From NCBI RefSeq assembly GCF_033095965.1, contig NZ_AP026801.1, forward strand, positions 2,084,001-2,148,000: DNA of 64,000 nucleotides, written 5' to 3'. Position 1 is the first letter of the stretch, and each line of letters opens with the position of its first letter. The notes under the pieces were generated by a model. It made no database searches and had not been told where the DNA came from. It saw nothing but the letters and a program-made list of their open reading frames with translations. The stretch comes from Xylocopilactobacillus apis (GTDB taxonomy: Bacteria; Bacillota; Bacilli; Lactobacillales; Lactobacillaceae). Both the position numbers and the translations under genes were made by a program. Shown in pieces: positions 43,510 to 52,384 of the stretch.

Positions 43510-44437
43510 TTGTCAACTCTTTAGGTAATTTTTTTACAAATTCTCCACTTATGCGAAGATGTAGTTTGCCATCTTTATACTCTATACCCTGTTCTCTAAT
43601 TAGTTTTTTATAGTTATTCGTGGTTACGCGCGTGTCTGGAGATATTTCAATGGTTTTTTTATAATTTTCTTTCAGCGCTTTTTTGGATATTCTAAAATCA
43701 GAGTCAATTTGTTCAAATTTATATGAATAAATTTTGCTTAAATCAATTTCTTCAATTAAATTATCTCTTCTTAAATGATTAGCTAATTCAACTTTATCAA
43801 ATGATTCATGATCAAAAATATAATCTTCAGTTTCATCTTTTATTTTTTGGAAATTTGGAAGTTGAGATACTTCCTTAGCATATAATTCATCGCAATTTAG
43901 TAGCTCAATTAATTCCTTAGAGTTTTGGTAATCATTTCTGTTTAATGATAAATCTAAGAAATCTTCTCTCCAATACTTTGCTATAGATTGATTTTTGTCA
44001 ATTATCACTATGTTACTTAGATCATCTTCTAAAATACATCCTTTATAATACTTGGATTCGGTTGTAAAAGTCGTCCTCATTTCGTAATGATGCTCCTTAT
44101 CAATTATTTCCAGGTTTTCCAGTTTTAACAAGGTTAAACGATTGTTTTCTTTCTGGATAAGCAAGATTCCTTCTAAGATTTGTTTGTTCCTGGTTCCATC
44201 TTTTTTTTGCTCAGCTTTTGCTAATTTCTTTGCGAAATCTACCATCACAAAATTATTCGGATCCTTGGTATAGTCTTTAAGGATAGAAGTATCATTCGCA
44301 CAACAATTAATTTTTAAATGGGTTATGCTTTTTTTTGAAAAAACTTTTTCAAAAATTTTATTTATATTTTGTTTATCTATATCATCCAGGTTCTCTTCTG
44401 TAACGACTTCACCTATAGAAAAAACATTTACTATCAA
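43499..44437 (-). CDS. Nucleoid-associated-like (NA37/YejK or DUF4868-type) protein
   Basis: The 312-residue protein starts at TTG 44437 with AGAGGAT at good spacing. The segment FAKKLAKAEQKKDG-ILEGILLIQKE-LTLLKLENLEII, followed by IAKYWREDFLDL, resembles the core of the 37-kDa nucleoid-associated family; DUF4868 (Kiwa KwaB) proteins share this look. A DNA-contacting sensor role would fit but is inference. The C-terminal part (ISKKALKENYKKTIEISPDTRV) is basic. It is the second gene of the operon, 63 bases after the HEPN-type gene. Confidence 0.55.
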   Translation of the reverse strand: MIVNVFSIGEVVTEENLDDIDKQNINKIFEKVFSKKSITHLKINCCANDTSILKDYTKDPNNFVMVDFAKKLAKAEQKKDGTRNKQILEGILLIQKENNRLTLLKLENLEIIDKEHHYEMRTTFTTESKYYKGCILEDDLSNIVIIDKNQSIAKYWREDFLDLSLNRNDYQNSKELIELLNCDELYAKEVSQLPNFQKIKDETEDYIFDHESFDKVELANHLRRDNLIEEIDLSKIYSYKFEQIDSDFRISKKALKENYKKTIEISPDTRVTTNNYKKLIREQGIEYKDGKLHLRISGEFVKKLPKELTNGN

Positions 44438-44500
44438 TCAATTATCCTCTTATTTTAATTTTAAGATTTTTAATTTTAAATCTACTTGTATTAGCTTTTA

Positions 44501-45604
44501 TCAAATCAAACATGTTTCTTTTTCTAGAATTTTAATTAGTTTTGCCGTATCTCTTTCTATGGAGTCGAATACGTCCTTAAATTTTATCCCTGTTTGAAAT
44601 TCAACCATAGAAATAAAAATATCTTCTTTTATTTCCATTTGATCGTTATCTTTAGAGAGATTGTAGTGATAGATATTATTTCTCAAATTATTATTACTAA
44701 AAATACACTCAAATTTTTCTAACAAATCAGAAACAAATTCTATACCCATAAATGGATTTTCTTTCTCAATAAATTCCAGCTTTTTCATTGCTTGATAATA
44801 AACTAACATTTCTAATCTATATCTCAAAGAACTATTCTCACTGATTATTAAAGGTATTACATTTAATGAAAATGATAATTGACATTTTAAATTAAAAAGA
44901 AATAAGCTAAAGAATTTATCATCTGAATTCGTAAATATATTCCTTCTATCTTCATCCAAGAAAAAAAAGTCTTGATTAGAAATTTCACTATCTAATATTT
45001 TCGATTCGCACTTCTCATATTCAAACTTTTCTATTCGACTGTCTTCAAATTCTCTAACAACAAGATTAATATAGTAAGATTGATTTTTGCTAAATTGTTC
45101 AATTACTCGCTCAATAGAATTTTCTTTTTTTATTTCACTGTCAAAAGCATCAAAATAAATAGTCGTTTGATTTGTATTCGCTAAAGGAAGCCCTTTGTAA
45201 TAGTAGACTCCCAGATCTTCTTGACCGAACAATGATATATATGATTTTTGTAAATCACTATAACCTTTTTGTAATTCCTTATAGAATTTTTTTTGTTGTT
45301 TCTCTACCTTTTTAATAGCTTTTCCACCTTTACTATCAGTATAAAGTTTCAGGCTTGACCTACTTTTCGCTAATAATTTGGTAAAATCTATTTGATCATT
45401 TAATCCTAAATCTTTTGAAAGTTTTAAATCTTTTTCACTAAATAAATCATCAACACCAACACATATTAATGATAAAATCGGAAAGATACATATAGATAAT
45501 ATACTTTGCGTCATCTTTGGTAAGTTTATTATTCTATAAATTAATTTTTCAGCTTCAATTAAATCTGATATCAGCTGCGCACGAGATAAATATAATAGAT
45601 CCAT
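44501..45604 (-). CDS. HEPN-motif protein, first gene of the AbiH-linked operon
   Basis: The product is 367 residues from ATG 45604, with GAGG just upstream; a TTG three codons earlier is also possible. The C-terminal helical region contains LRNNIYHYNL, a clean R-x4-H motif of HEPN ribonucleases (Arg about 308, His about 313), preceded by RYRLEMLVYYQAMKKLEF. The N-terminal half is Lys/Glu/Gln-rich and probably coiled (about 80-125). HEPN proteins are RNA-cutting toxins in many abortive systems. Base composition is very AT-rich. It is divergent from hsdM across a 350-base gap. Confidence 0.68.
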   Translation of the reverse strand: MDLLYLSRAQLISDLIEAEKLIYRIINLPKMTQSILSICIFPILSLICVGVDDLFSEKDLKLSKDLGLNDQIDFTKLLAKSRSSLKLYTDSKGGKAIKKVEKQQKKFYKELQKGYSDLQKSYISLFGQEDLGVYYYKGLPLANTNQTTIYFDAFDSEIKKENSIERVIEQFSKNQSYYINLVVREFEDSRIEKFEYEKCESKILDSEISNQDFFFLDEDRRNIFTNSDDKFFSLFLFNLKCQLSFSLNVIPLIISENSSLRYRLEMLVYYQAMKKLEFIEKENPFMGIEFVSDLLEKFECIFSNNNLRNNIYHYNLSKDNDQMEIKEDIFISMVEFQTGIKFKDVFDSIERDTAKLIKILEKETCLI

Positions 45605-45613
45605 ATGCCTCAA

Positions 45614-45954
45614 TTCTAAATAATTAATTTTCTTATAATCTAGTTTAAAAAATAAATTTGTTATTCAAATTAAGATCAATTTTTATTAACTTTATTCTCA
45701 ACAATGAATGTATTTTTTTAGCAACAATAAAATTATACTTAAAAATTCGCTTTCAATCAAGGACTGTAACCTATATATAGTAGTATTGGTTAGAAATATA
45801 TAGTCGAATGTGCCTTACCTAACTGATATATACTGTCATTTTTTAAAAAATGTTTTTTTGAATGTTATATATTGACGTTTACACTCTTTAATAACACTAC
45901 TAGACGCACCCTCCATCCAAGTTATATCATTATATACATAACAAAAATTGGAGT
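45614..45954. other. Divergent regulatory gap between the HEPN operon and hsdMSR
   Basis: About 340 very AT-rich bases with repeated TATATA/TATAG motifs (45770-45830) suited to divergent promoters. TTGACG occurs at 45872, but I see no -10 at standard spacing. GGAGTGT at 45950 is the hsdM ribosome binding site. No frame or terminator is recognised. Confidence 0.45.
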
Positions 45955-45960
45955 GTGGAT

Positions 45961-47535
45961 ATGGCTTTAAGTGCTAAAGATAAGGCGACGGTGTGGCAAA
46001 CCCTCAACGATACGCGGGGAAAAATCGAACCTTCCGAATACAAAAATTACGTCTTTGGCGTGATGTTTTACAAATTTCTTTCGGAAAAGGCGCAGAAATG
46101 GATTGATGGAATGCTGGGGGCTGATGAGAGCTGGACTGAAGTCTGGGCAGACGATGCCGAAAGCGCTGCTAGTGAAATGAAATCTGAGCTCGGTTACGCA
46201 ATTAAACCTGGCGAGATGTTTGAAGATTGGCAAAAAGCGATCGACACCGGTGAATTTAACATCATGAAAGTCTCAGATTCGATCAATCACTTTAACCAAA
46301 GCATCGCAGAAAATGCCAAAAGCGTCTTCGGTGGAATTTTTGACGATATGGATCTCACCTCAAGTCGTTTGGGAAGCAATGCGGCAACAAGAACCTCCAC
46401 CATGATGGACTGGATCAACATGATCTCCAAAATTGAAAACGATGACTCCACTGACGTACTTGGCGATCTATACGAATATCTGATCGGAATGTTTGCCGCC
46501 AACTCGGGTGCGAAGGCAGGCGAGTTCTATACGCCTCACCAAGTTTCTGACATTATGGCTCGAATTTTGACCGAAGGCCGCGAAAATCTAGACGACTACT
46601 CACTCTATGATCCAGCGCTAGGTTCTGGATCTCTTCTTTTGACAACTGCTTCTTACGTTAAAAGCGGTAAGGTCAGCTATTACGGTCAAGAAGTCATCAC
46701 CACCACTTTCAACCTTGCCCGAATGAACCTCTTGATGCACGGCGTGCCTTTCTACAACGTCCACATCAAAAACGGTGACACTCTAGAAGACGATTGGCCG
46801 GACGGATCTGTCAATGGAATCGATAGTCCCCGCATGTTCGACGCTGTCATGGCAAATCCACCCTATTCGCTAAAATGGGATAATACTGGCCGCGAAGATG
46901 ATCCTCGCTTTCGAGCTGGTGTTGCACCCAAATCTAAAGCTGACTACGCGTTTTTACTGCATGGACTCTATCATTTAAAGCAAAACGGCCGGATGGCGAT
47001 CGTTTTGCCGCACGGAGTGCTATTTAGAGGTGCTGCCGAAGGAAAAATTCGCGAACTACTATTAAAAGAACGCCATATCAAAACCATTATCGGACTGCCT
47101 GAAAAGATTTTTACCAACACGGGAATTCCGACCATAATTATGGTCTTGGAGAAAAATCGTGAATCCGATGACGTATTATTTATTGATGCTTCGAAAGGTT
47201 TTGAAAAGCAGAAAAACAGCAACAAGCTCCGTCAAGAAGATATCGACAAAATCATCACCACTGCTTTGGAGCGCCAAGATGTCGACAAATATGCGCATGT
47301 AGCATCAATGCAAGAAATCATCGACAACGACTATAATCTAAATATTCCTCGTTACGTTGACACTTTTGAAGAGGAAGTTCCCGTCGATGCCAAGGCTCTT
47401 CTTAGCGATATGCGCGAGATTAACAAAGAAGAAGCAAAACTTACCGCTGAAATCAATCAAATGATGGAAGAACTCGTCGGTACTAACCCGGATGCTCAAG
47501 AAACTCTTGATCTGTTGAAGCAGGTACTCAAATGA
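45961..47535 (+). CDS. hsdM: Type I restriction-modification methyltransferase subunit
   Basis: The protein has 524 residues from ATG 45961, seven bases after GGAG (a GTG two codons earlier is less likely). It has the N-terminal HsdM helical domain (WQTLNDTRGKIEPSEYKNYV), then SAM motif I (DPALGSGSLLLT) and the N6-adenine catalytic NPPY (MANPPYSLKW). It forms M2S with HsdS to methylate host sites. It overlaps hsdS by four bases. The G+C content is plainly higher than in the operon to its left, which points to separate acquisition. Confidence 0.96.
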   Translation: MALSAKDKATVWQTLNDTRGKIEPSEYKNYVFGVMFYKFLSEKAQKWIDGMLGADESWTEVWADDAESAASEMKSELGYAIKPGEMFEDWQKAIDTGEFNIMKVSDSINHFNQSIAENAKSVFGGIFDDMDLTSSRLGSNAATRTSTMMDWINMISKIENDDSTDVLGDLYEYLIGMFAANSGAKAGEFYTPHQVSDIMARILTEGRENLDDYSLYDPALGSGSLLLTTASYVKSGKVSYYGQEVITTTFNLARMNLLMHGVPFYNVHIKNGDTLEDDWPDGSVNGIDSPRMFDAVMANPPYSLKWDNTGREDDPRFRAGVAPKSKADYAFLLHGLYHLKQNGRMAIVLPHGVLFRGAAEGKIRELLLKERHIKTIIGLPEKIFTNTGIPTIIMVLEKNRESDDVLFIDASKGFEKQKNSNKLRQEDIDKIITTALERQDVDKYAHVASMQEIIDNDYNLNIPRYVDTFEEEVPVDAKALLSDMREINKEEAKLTAEINQMMEELVGTNPDAQETLDLLKQVLK

Positions 47536-48737
47536 CGAACAAGAAAAATGTTCCTGAAATTAGGTTTGAGGGATTTAGTGGTGAGTGGGTTGAGAAGAAA
47601 TTAGGAGAAGTTGCAAAAAGAATTATTAGAAAAAACAAAAATAATGAACCTTTACCGCCTTTAACAATATCCGCTCAATACGGCCTAATATCTCAACAAA
47701 CTTTTTTCGATAAACAAATTGCAAGCAAAGATACAACAGGATATTTTTTGATAAAAAAAGGTGAATTTGCATATAACAAAAGCTACTCTCATGGATACCC
47801 TTGGGGAACTATAAAACGATTGGATAAATACAATAAAGGTGTTTTATCAACGCTATACATTGTTTTCAAAGCCACAAATATTTCATCTCAATTTCTAATT
47901 GCATATTACGATTCTAATTGTTGGTATAGAGAAGTTTCAAAAATCGCAACTGAAGGTGCACGAAACCATGGATTACTCAATATATCTCCATTGGATTTTT
48001 TTGATACAAAACTATATTTGTCTATTGAAGATTCTGAACAAGCCAAAATCGGTTCTTTCCTATCAAACATTGACAACCTACTCACAACCTCCAAACAAAA
48101 GACAGAAAAACTAAAGTCCCTTAAAAAAGCACTTTTGCAGAAGATGTTTCCTAGTGAAAAGCAAAGTACCCCCGACATTAGATTCGAAGGTTTTATTGAT
48201 GAGTGGAATAAATACCGTTTGGGAGATGTAGTCAACTTTATTAACGGTAGAGCTTATAAACAACATGAACTACTAGATAATGGAAAATATCCTGTTCTAA
48301 GGGTCGGTAATTTTTATACCAATGAAAAGTGGTACTATTCTGATTTAGAATTACCAGAAAAAAATTATGCTGATAATGGAGATCTTTTATATACGTGGTC
48401 AGCCTCTTTTGGTCCTCATATTTGGAAAGGTAAAAAAGTTATATTTCATTACCATATTTGGAAAGTAGAATTATCAGAAAAACTCAAACTAAATTTCACA
48501 TTACAAATATTGGAAGCCGATAAATCCCAGCTTTTAAATAATACAAATGGCTCAACAATGATTCATGTTACAAAAGCTGAGATGGAAAATAAAATTATTT
48601 CCATCCCCTCTATCCCCGAACAAACTCGCATTGGCCAACTATTCGCCAAAATCGACGAGCTCATCGCCATGAGCGAACACAAATCCCAAAAAATTGAAGA
48701 ACTCAAAAAAGCACTTCTCCAAAAAATGTTTGTCTAA
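47532..48737 (+). CDS. hsdS: Type I restriction-modification specificity subunit
   Basis: The 401-residue protein has two target-recognition domains, each opened by a conserved repeat (IRFEGFSGEWVEKKLGEV near residue 10; IRFEGFIDEWNKYRLGDV near 215) and closed by a helix with KLKSLKKALLQKMF or KIEELKKALLQKMF. The two halves set the bipartite DNA target. The TRD parts are more AT-rich than the conserved ends, as is usual for exchanged TRDs. No second hsdS or recombinase is nearby, so there is no sign of a shufflon. Confidence 0.95.
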   Translation: MTNKKNVPEIRFEGFSGEWVEKKLGEVAKRIIRKNKNNEPLPPLTISAQYGLISQQTFFDKQIASKDTTGYFLIKKGEFAYNKSYSHGYPWGTIKRLDKYNKGVLSTLYIVFKATNISSQFLIAYYDSNCWYREVSKIATEGARNHGLLNISPLDFFDTKLYLSIEDSEQAKIGSFLSNIDNLLTTSKQKTEKLKSLKKALLQKMFPSEKQSTPDIRFEGFIDEWNKYRLGDVVNFINGRAYKQHELLDNGKYPVLRVGNFYTNEKWYYSDLELPEKNYADNGDLLYTWSASFGPHIWKGKKVIFHYHIWKVELSEKLKLNFTLQILEADKSQLLNNTNGSTMIHVTKAEMENKIISIPSIPEQTRIGQLFAKIDELIAMSEHKSQKIEELKKALLQKMFV

Positions 48738-48789
48738 TTACAGCTGACATCCATGCACCATCCACTAAAAACACCTAGAAAGGCCAAAA

Positions 48790-51777
48790 ATGGCAGAAGA
48801 AAAATTTGAACAAGCGATCCTAACCAAACTCCAAAGCGAAGGCTGGACATACAACGAAGTCCTCTCCGGCTGCTCCGATGATAAATTGTACGACCACTGG
48901 CGTGACATTTTAAATCGCAACAATCGCACTAAATTGGACGGTACACCTCTCTCAGACCAGGAGTTCAACTCGCTTAAAATTGAACTCAATAAGAACAAGA
49001 CGCCCTACGAAGCACAGCTTGTATTGGCCGGTGCCGGAAACATTGGAACTCTTCCGCTAACCCGTGACGACGGCACACAACTAGAAATTGAAATATTCTA
49101 TGGCGACGAAATTGCTGGCGGCCGATCAGAGTACGAGGTCGTCAACCAGATCACTTTTAACCATCTCCCGACGACTCTCAGCCAAAAGCGACGGATCGAC
49201 ATTTTGCTCCTAATCAATGGCCTGCCCGTTGCTCATGTCGAAGAAAAAGACGAAGCGCTGCAAAATCAGTGGAACGCTTTTGAGCAGTTACAAAAATACG
49301 ATGGAGACGGGATGTACACTGGTCTGATGAGCTTCGTGCAGGTTCAATTCATCCTCTCGCAGCATTCTGCTCACTATCTCGCTCGCCCTAAAAATTGCGA
49401 TTCCTACAACCGCGATTTTGTTTTCGGCTGGCGCGATGACGAAGGAAAAGATGTCACCAACACAATGGAATTCACTCATCAGGAAATGGGCATCCCGGCA
49501 CTTCATCGTCTCGTGACAACCAACATGATCCCGGATGCCGCCAACGACAACCTCATGGTCATGAGATCATATCAGATCCAAGCAACGCGCGCCATCCTTG
49601 ATCGGATGCGGGAAATGGAACAAAACCATCTCGTCGAAAAAGAAGGCGGCTACATCTGGCACACCACTGGTTCTGGAAAAACGGTCACCTCGTTTAAGGT
49701 TGCCCAGTTAATCGCTGCAATGCCAAGGGTTCAGCACGTGCTTTTTATCGTGGATCGAGTCGATCTTGTTAATCAAACTTACGAAAATTTCAAAAGTTAC
49801 GCTTATAAAACTTTCGAAAATCGGATTAAAATCGTTGACGGTCATCAGCTGAAAAAAGACATCAAAGATCAAATTTCTCACGTTTTTCTCATCACTGTCC
49901 AAGGTCTCGACAAAGCTGTGAAATCAGGGCTCACATCTGAGCAGCGCATGGTTATCATTATGGACGAAGCTCATCGTTCGGCTAGTGGCGATGCTGTTTC
50001 TCGCATCAAAAAAGCGCTGCCAAAGACAACCTGGTTTGGTTTTACAGGGACGCCTAACTTCTACTCCGATGAGGTCAAAGATATCAAAACGTCGCGCAAC
50101 GTTTCGACCTATGATATTTTTGGCAAAAGACTCCACCGTTATACGATTAAAGACGCAATCGGTGACGGCAACGTCCTCGGATTTGACGTTAGCTATTACA
50201 AAACTGCGATTGAAGCTGAAAATAGCGATCAAAAGACCGACAAAGAGATGGAAAAAGCGGTCTACAATACCACTAGTTATCATGAATCAGTCGTTCAAGA
50301 CATTATTGACCATTGGGATGACAATTCATCCGGCCCCTTAATCGGCGGCATTCGTCAGAAGAAGTATTTCCAAGCAATGTTTGCCGTTTCAGGAAAACAA
50401 GCTGCCGTCGAATACTATAATTTATTCAAAACCTTGGCTCCTCAACTCAAGGTTACAATGTCTTACTCTCGCGACGAAGACAACGGAGTTGGCACCGCAA
50501 ACTTGCAGGAATCTTTGAAAACTGCGATGTCCGACTATCAAAAAATGTTCAACACAATGAACTTTCTTGATAGCCCTAATTCTGAGCGCTCTTTTCTAAA
50601 TGACATCACTAAGCGTCTTGCTCGCAAAAAGCCATACAATCACAATGACCCCAACGACATTCTTGATCTGGTAATCGTCTCAGATCAGCTGCTGACCGGA
50701 TTCGATTCAAAATTCGTTAACATCATCTACCTTGATAAAGTTTTAGCTGAAGGATTGCTCATCCAGGCGATGTCTCGAACTAATCGAGTTCTCAACAAAG
50801 AAGCAAAACCTTACGGCAAAGTCCGTTTTTACCGCAAAGGTGAGCTGATGGAGGAAAATGTCAGTCAGGCTCTTGTCATCTACACCAAGGGAGGTAACGA
50901 CACGATCGCTGATGCCGAAAAGCCGTCATCGCCAAAAGAACAGCAAGATTTGATGAACAACGATATTTTAGCCCCTAAAATGTCAACCCAAATCGAGGAT
51001 ATTACGCCAAAAATTGAGGAACTCAAGAAACTGGCAGGCGATGATTTCTCTCAAGAACCAGTTGGTGAAAAAGAACAAATGAAGTTCGTTTTAACTGCTC
51101 AAGAAGTTAACAGTGCCGTTCAAAAAATGGTGCAGCAAGGTTTCCAATTCGGTACAGAAGTGGAAAAAGTAGATGAATCTGGCAACTCGACTGGCGAAAC
51201 TGTTGAACTCCCGATCCAGTCAATTGATGAGCTCAGCGCTCTGCAGGCCCGAATGAATGATGTCAACGAAAAGTTGCCTAAAAAGAAACAAATGGATTTC
51301 ACTGATTACAAAATTTCGGTTGAAAAATATTCAAGTGAGATCATTGACTACGATTACTTAATCGAGCTTTTGAATAACTATATGGATGAAAAAACGCCAG
51401 AAAACGAAGCTGCAATCAAAGAACACGTCGAATCATCAAAATCAATGGAGGAGTTAGATTTAAAACGCTTGCTAGAGGGTATCTTGGCGGGACATTTCCA
51501 TAAGCACTTTACGTCGCAAAGTTTTAAAAATGTCATTAAGGAAATTCACAAAGAGAATCAAGAACTCGAACTTAACCGCTGGGCGTATGAAAATGGCTAT
51601 AATTCAGAAGATATCTTCGAAGCCTACCAATTATTCATTCCTGGCGTCGATATCAAAAATAACCCCAGCCTAAACAGCAAGGTTAATGAAATTAATACCA
51701 AATTGGATCTATCATTTAAAAAGAAAAAAGAACTTAAAGAGAAACTAATTGAGCAGTTTGAAAAGATGGATAAGTAG
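48790..51777 (+). CDS. hsdR: Type I restriction enzyme endonuclease/translocase subunit
   Basis: The 995-residue protein has an N-terminal PD-(D/E)XK nuclease (RRIDILLLINGLPVAHVEEK, acidic pair and Lys) and an SF2 translocase with Walker A (WHTTGSGKTVTS), DEAH box (IIMDEAHRS), FGFTGTPN, and late motif VI (AMSRTNRVLN). The C-terminal helical part docks to M2S. It is 52 bases after hsdS and shares the richer base composition of hsdM. It looks intact, so the system is probably active. Confidence 0.96.
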   Translation: MAEEKFEQAILTKLQSEGWTYNEVLSGCSDDKLYDHWRDILNRNNRTKLDGTPLSDQEFNSLKIELNKNKTPYEAQLVLAGAGNIGTLPLTRDDGTQLEIEIFYGDEIAGGRSEYEVVNQITFNHLPTTLSQKRRIDILLLINGLPVAHVEEKDEALQNQWNAFEQLQKYDGDGMYTGLMSFVQVQFILSQHSAHYLARPKNCDSYNRDFVFGWRDDEGKDVTNTMEFTHQEMGIPALHRLVTTNMIPDAANDNLMVMRSYQIQATRAILDRMREMEQNHLVEKEGGYIWHTTGSGKTVTSFKVAQLIAAMPRVQHVLFIVDRVDLVNQTYENFKSYAYKTFENRIKIVDGHQLKKDIKDQISHVFLITVQGLDKAVKSGLTSEQRMVIIMDEAHRSASGDAVSRIKKALPKTTWFGFTGTPNFYSDEVKDIKTSRNVSTYDIFGKRLHRYTIKDAIGDGNVLGFDVSYYKTAIEAENSDQKTDKEMEKAVYNTTSYHESVVQDIIDHWDDNSSGPLIGGIRQKKYFQAMFAVSGKQAAVEYYNLFKTLAPQLKVTMSYSRDEDNGVGTANLQESLKTAMSDYQKMFNTMNFLDSPNSERSFLNDITKRLARKKPYNHNDPNDILDLVIVSDQLLTGFDSKFVNIIYLDKVLAEGLLIQAMSRTNRVLNKEAKPYGKVRFYRKGELMEENVSQALVIYTKGGNDTIADAEKPSSPKEQQDLMNNDILAPKMSTQIEDITPKIEELKKLAGDDFSQEPVGEKEQMKFVLTAQEVNSAVQKMVQQGFQFGTEVEKVDESGNSTGETVELPIQSIDELSALQARMNDVNEKLPKKKQMDFTDYKISVEKYSSEIIDYDYLIELLNNYMDEKTPENEAAIKEHVESSKSMEELDLKRLLEGILAGHFHKHFTSQSFKNVIKEIHKENQELELNRWAYENGYNSEDIFEAYQLFIPGVDIKNNPSLNSKVNEINTKLDLSFKKKKELKEKLIEQFEKMDK

Positions 51778-51790
51778 CACGATAGACATT

Positions 51791-51844
51791 AAAAAGGCCT
51801 TATAATTCTGAAAACAACAATTCAGAAAGATGGGCCTTTTTTTT
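51791..51844. terminator. Bidirectional terminator after hsdR
   Basis: AAAAAGGCC and GGCCTTTTTT form the outer stem and TTCTGAA/TTCAGAA the inner stem. It serves hsdR on the plus strand and, less directly, vsr on the minus strand. Confidence 0.85.
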
Positions 51845-51910
51845 ATATGACGAACAAACGTTTTGATTGTACGTTTAATTTTCTCTTCTAGCAAAAGCTC
51901 TTACAGATTT

Positions 51911-52384
51911 TTAACTTCTAACCAACAATAAAATTTTCTCTACACAATATTCTGTATTTTTTATTACATCTTTTGACCAAAATCGAAGAACTTTCCATTC
52001 CATCATCTTAAGCTGCTGATTAATTTCTTTATCCCTATTTATATTTTTTTCAATTTTTGGAATCCAATAATCACGGTTACTATGGATGTTATTTTTATTT
52101 TCATTCCATTTGTAACCATGCCAAAACTCACCATCTATAAATACCGCAATTTTACTTTTAGTAATAGCTATATCAGGTTTTCCAGGAAGTGTATTAAGAT
52201 TTTTTCGATACCTAACTCCTCTGTTCCATAAAGCTTTTCTAAGTTTAATTTCAGGTTTTGTATTGGTAGAGCGAATTTGAGACATGTTGAAAGATCTCTG
52301 CTCTCTTGTAATAATATGATTAGACAAAATATACTCCACATAAAAATAACAGAATAAATTTTTAAAATTAGCATCAATCATCAT
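51911..52384 (-). CDS. vsr: Very short patch repair endonuclease
   Basis: The 157-residue protein has the Vsr signature REQRSFNMSQIRSTNTKPE, then KPDIAITKSKIAVFIDGEFWHG with the metal-binding Asp. Vsr nicks next to T:G mismatches that arise when the methylated cytosine of the linked 5mC methyltransferase deaminates. Its first codons overlap the end of the restriction enzyme gene, so it is the last gene of the MTase-REase-Vsr operon. The N-terminal 25 residues are unusual, and a start nearer residue 30 is possible. Confidence 0.9.
   Translation of the reverse strand: MMIDANFKNLFCYFYVEYILSNHIITREQRSFNMSQIRSTNTKPEIKLRKALWNRGVRYRKNLNTLPGKPDIAITKSKIAVFIDGEFWHGYKWNENKNNIHSNRDYWIPKIEKNINRDKEINQQLKMMEWKVLRFWSKDVIKNTEYCVEKILLLVRS

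Noticed and set aside
45872-45900. TTGACG as the -35 of an hsdM promoter
   Set aside because: No -10 box lies at 16-18 bases; the nearest TAATAA is only 11 bases away.
47532-48737. Possible phase-variable hsdS shufflon
   Set aside because: Only one hsdS is present; the internal repeats are the normal conserved segments of the subunit and no invertase or silent cassette is nearby.
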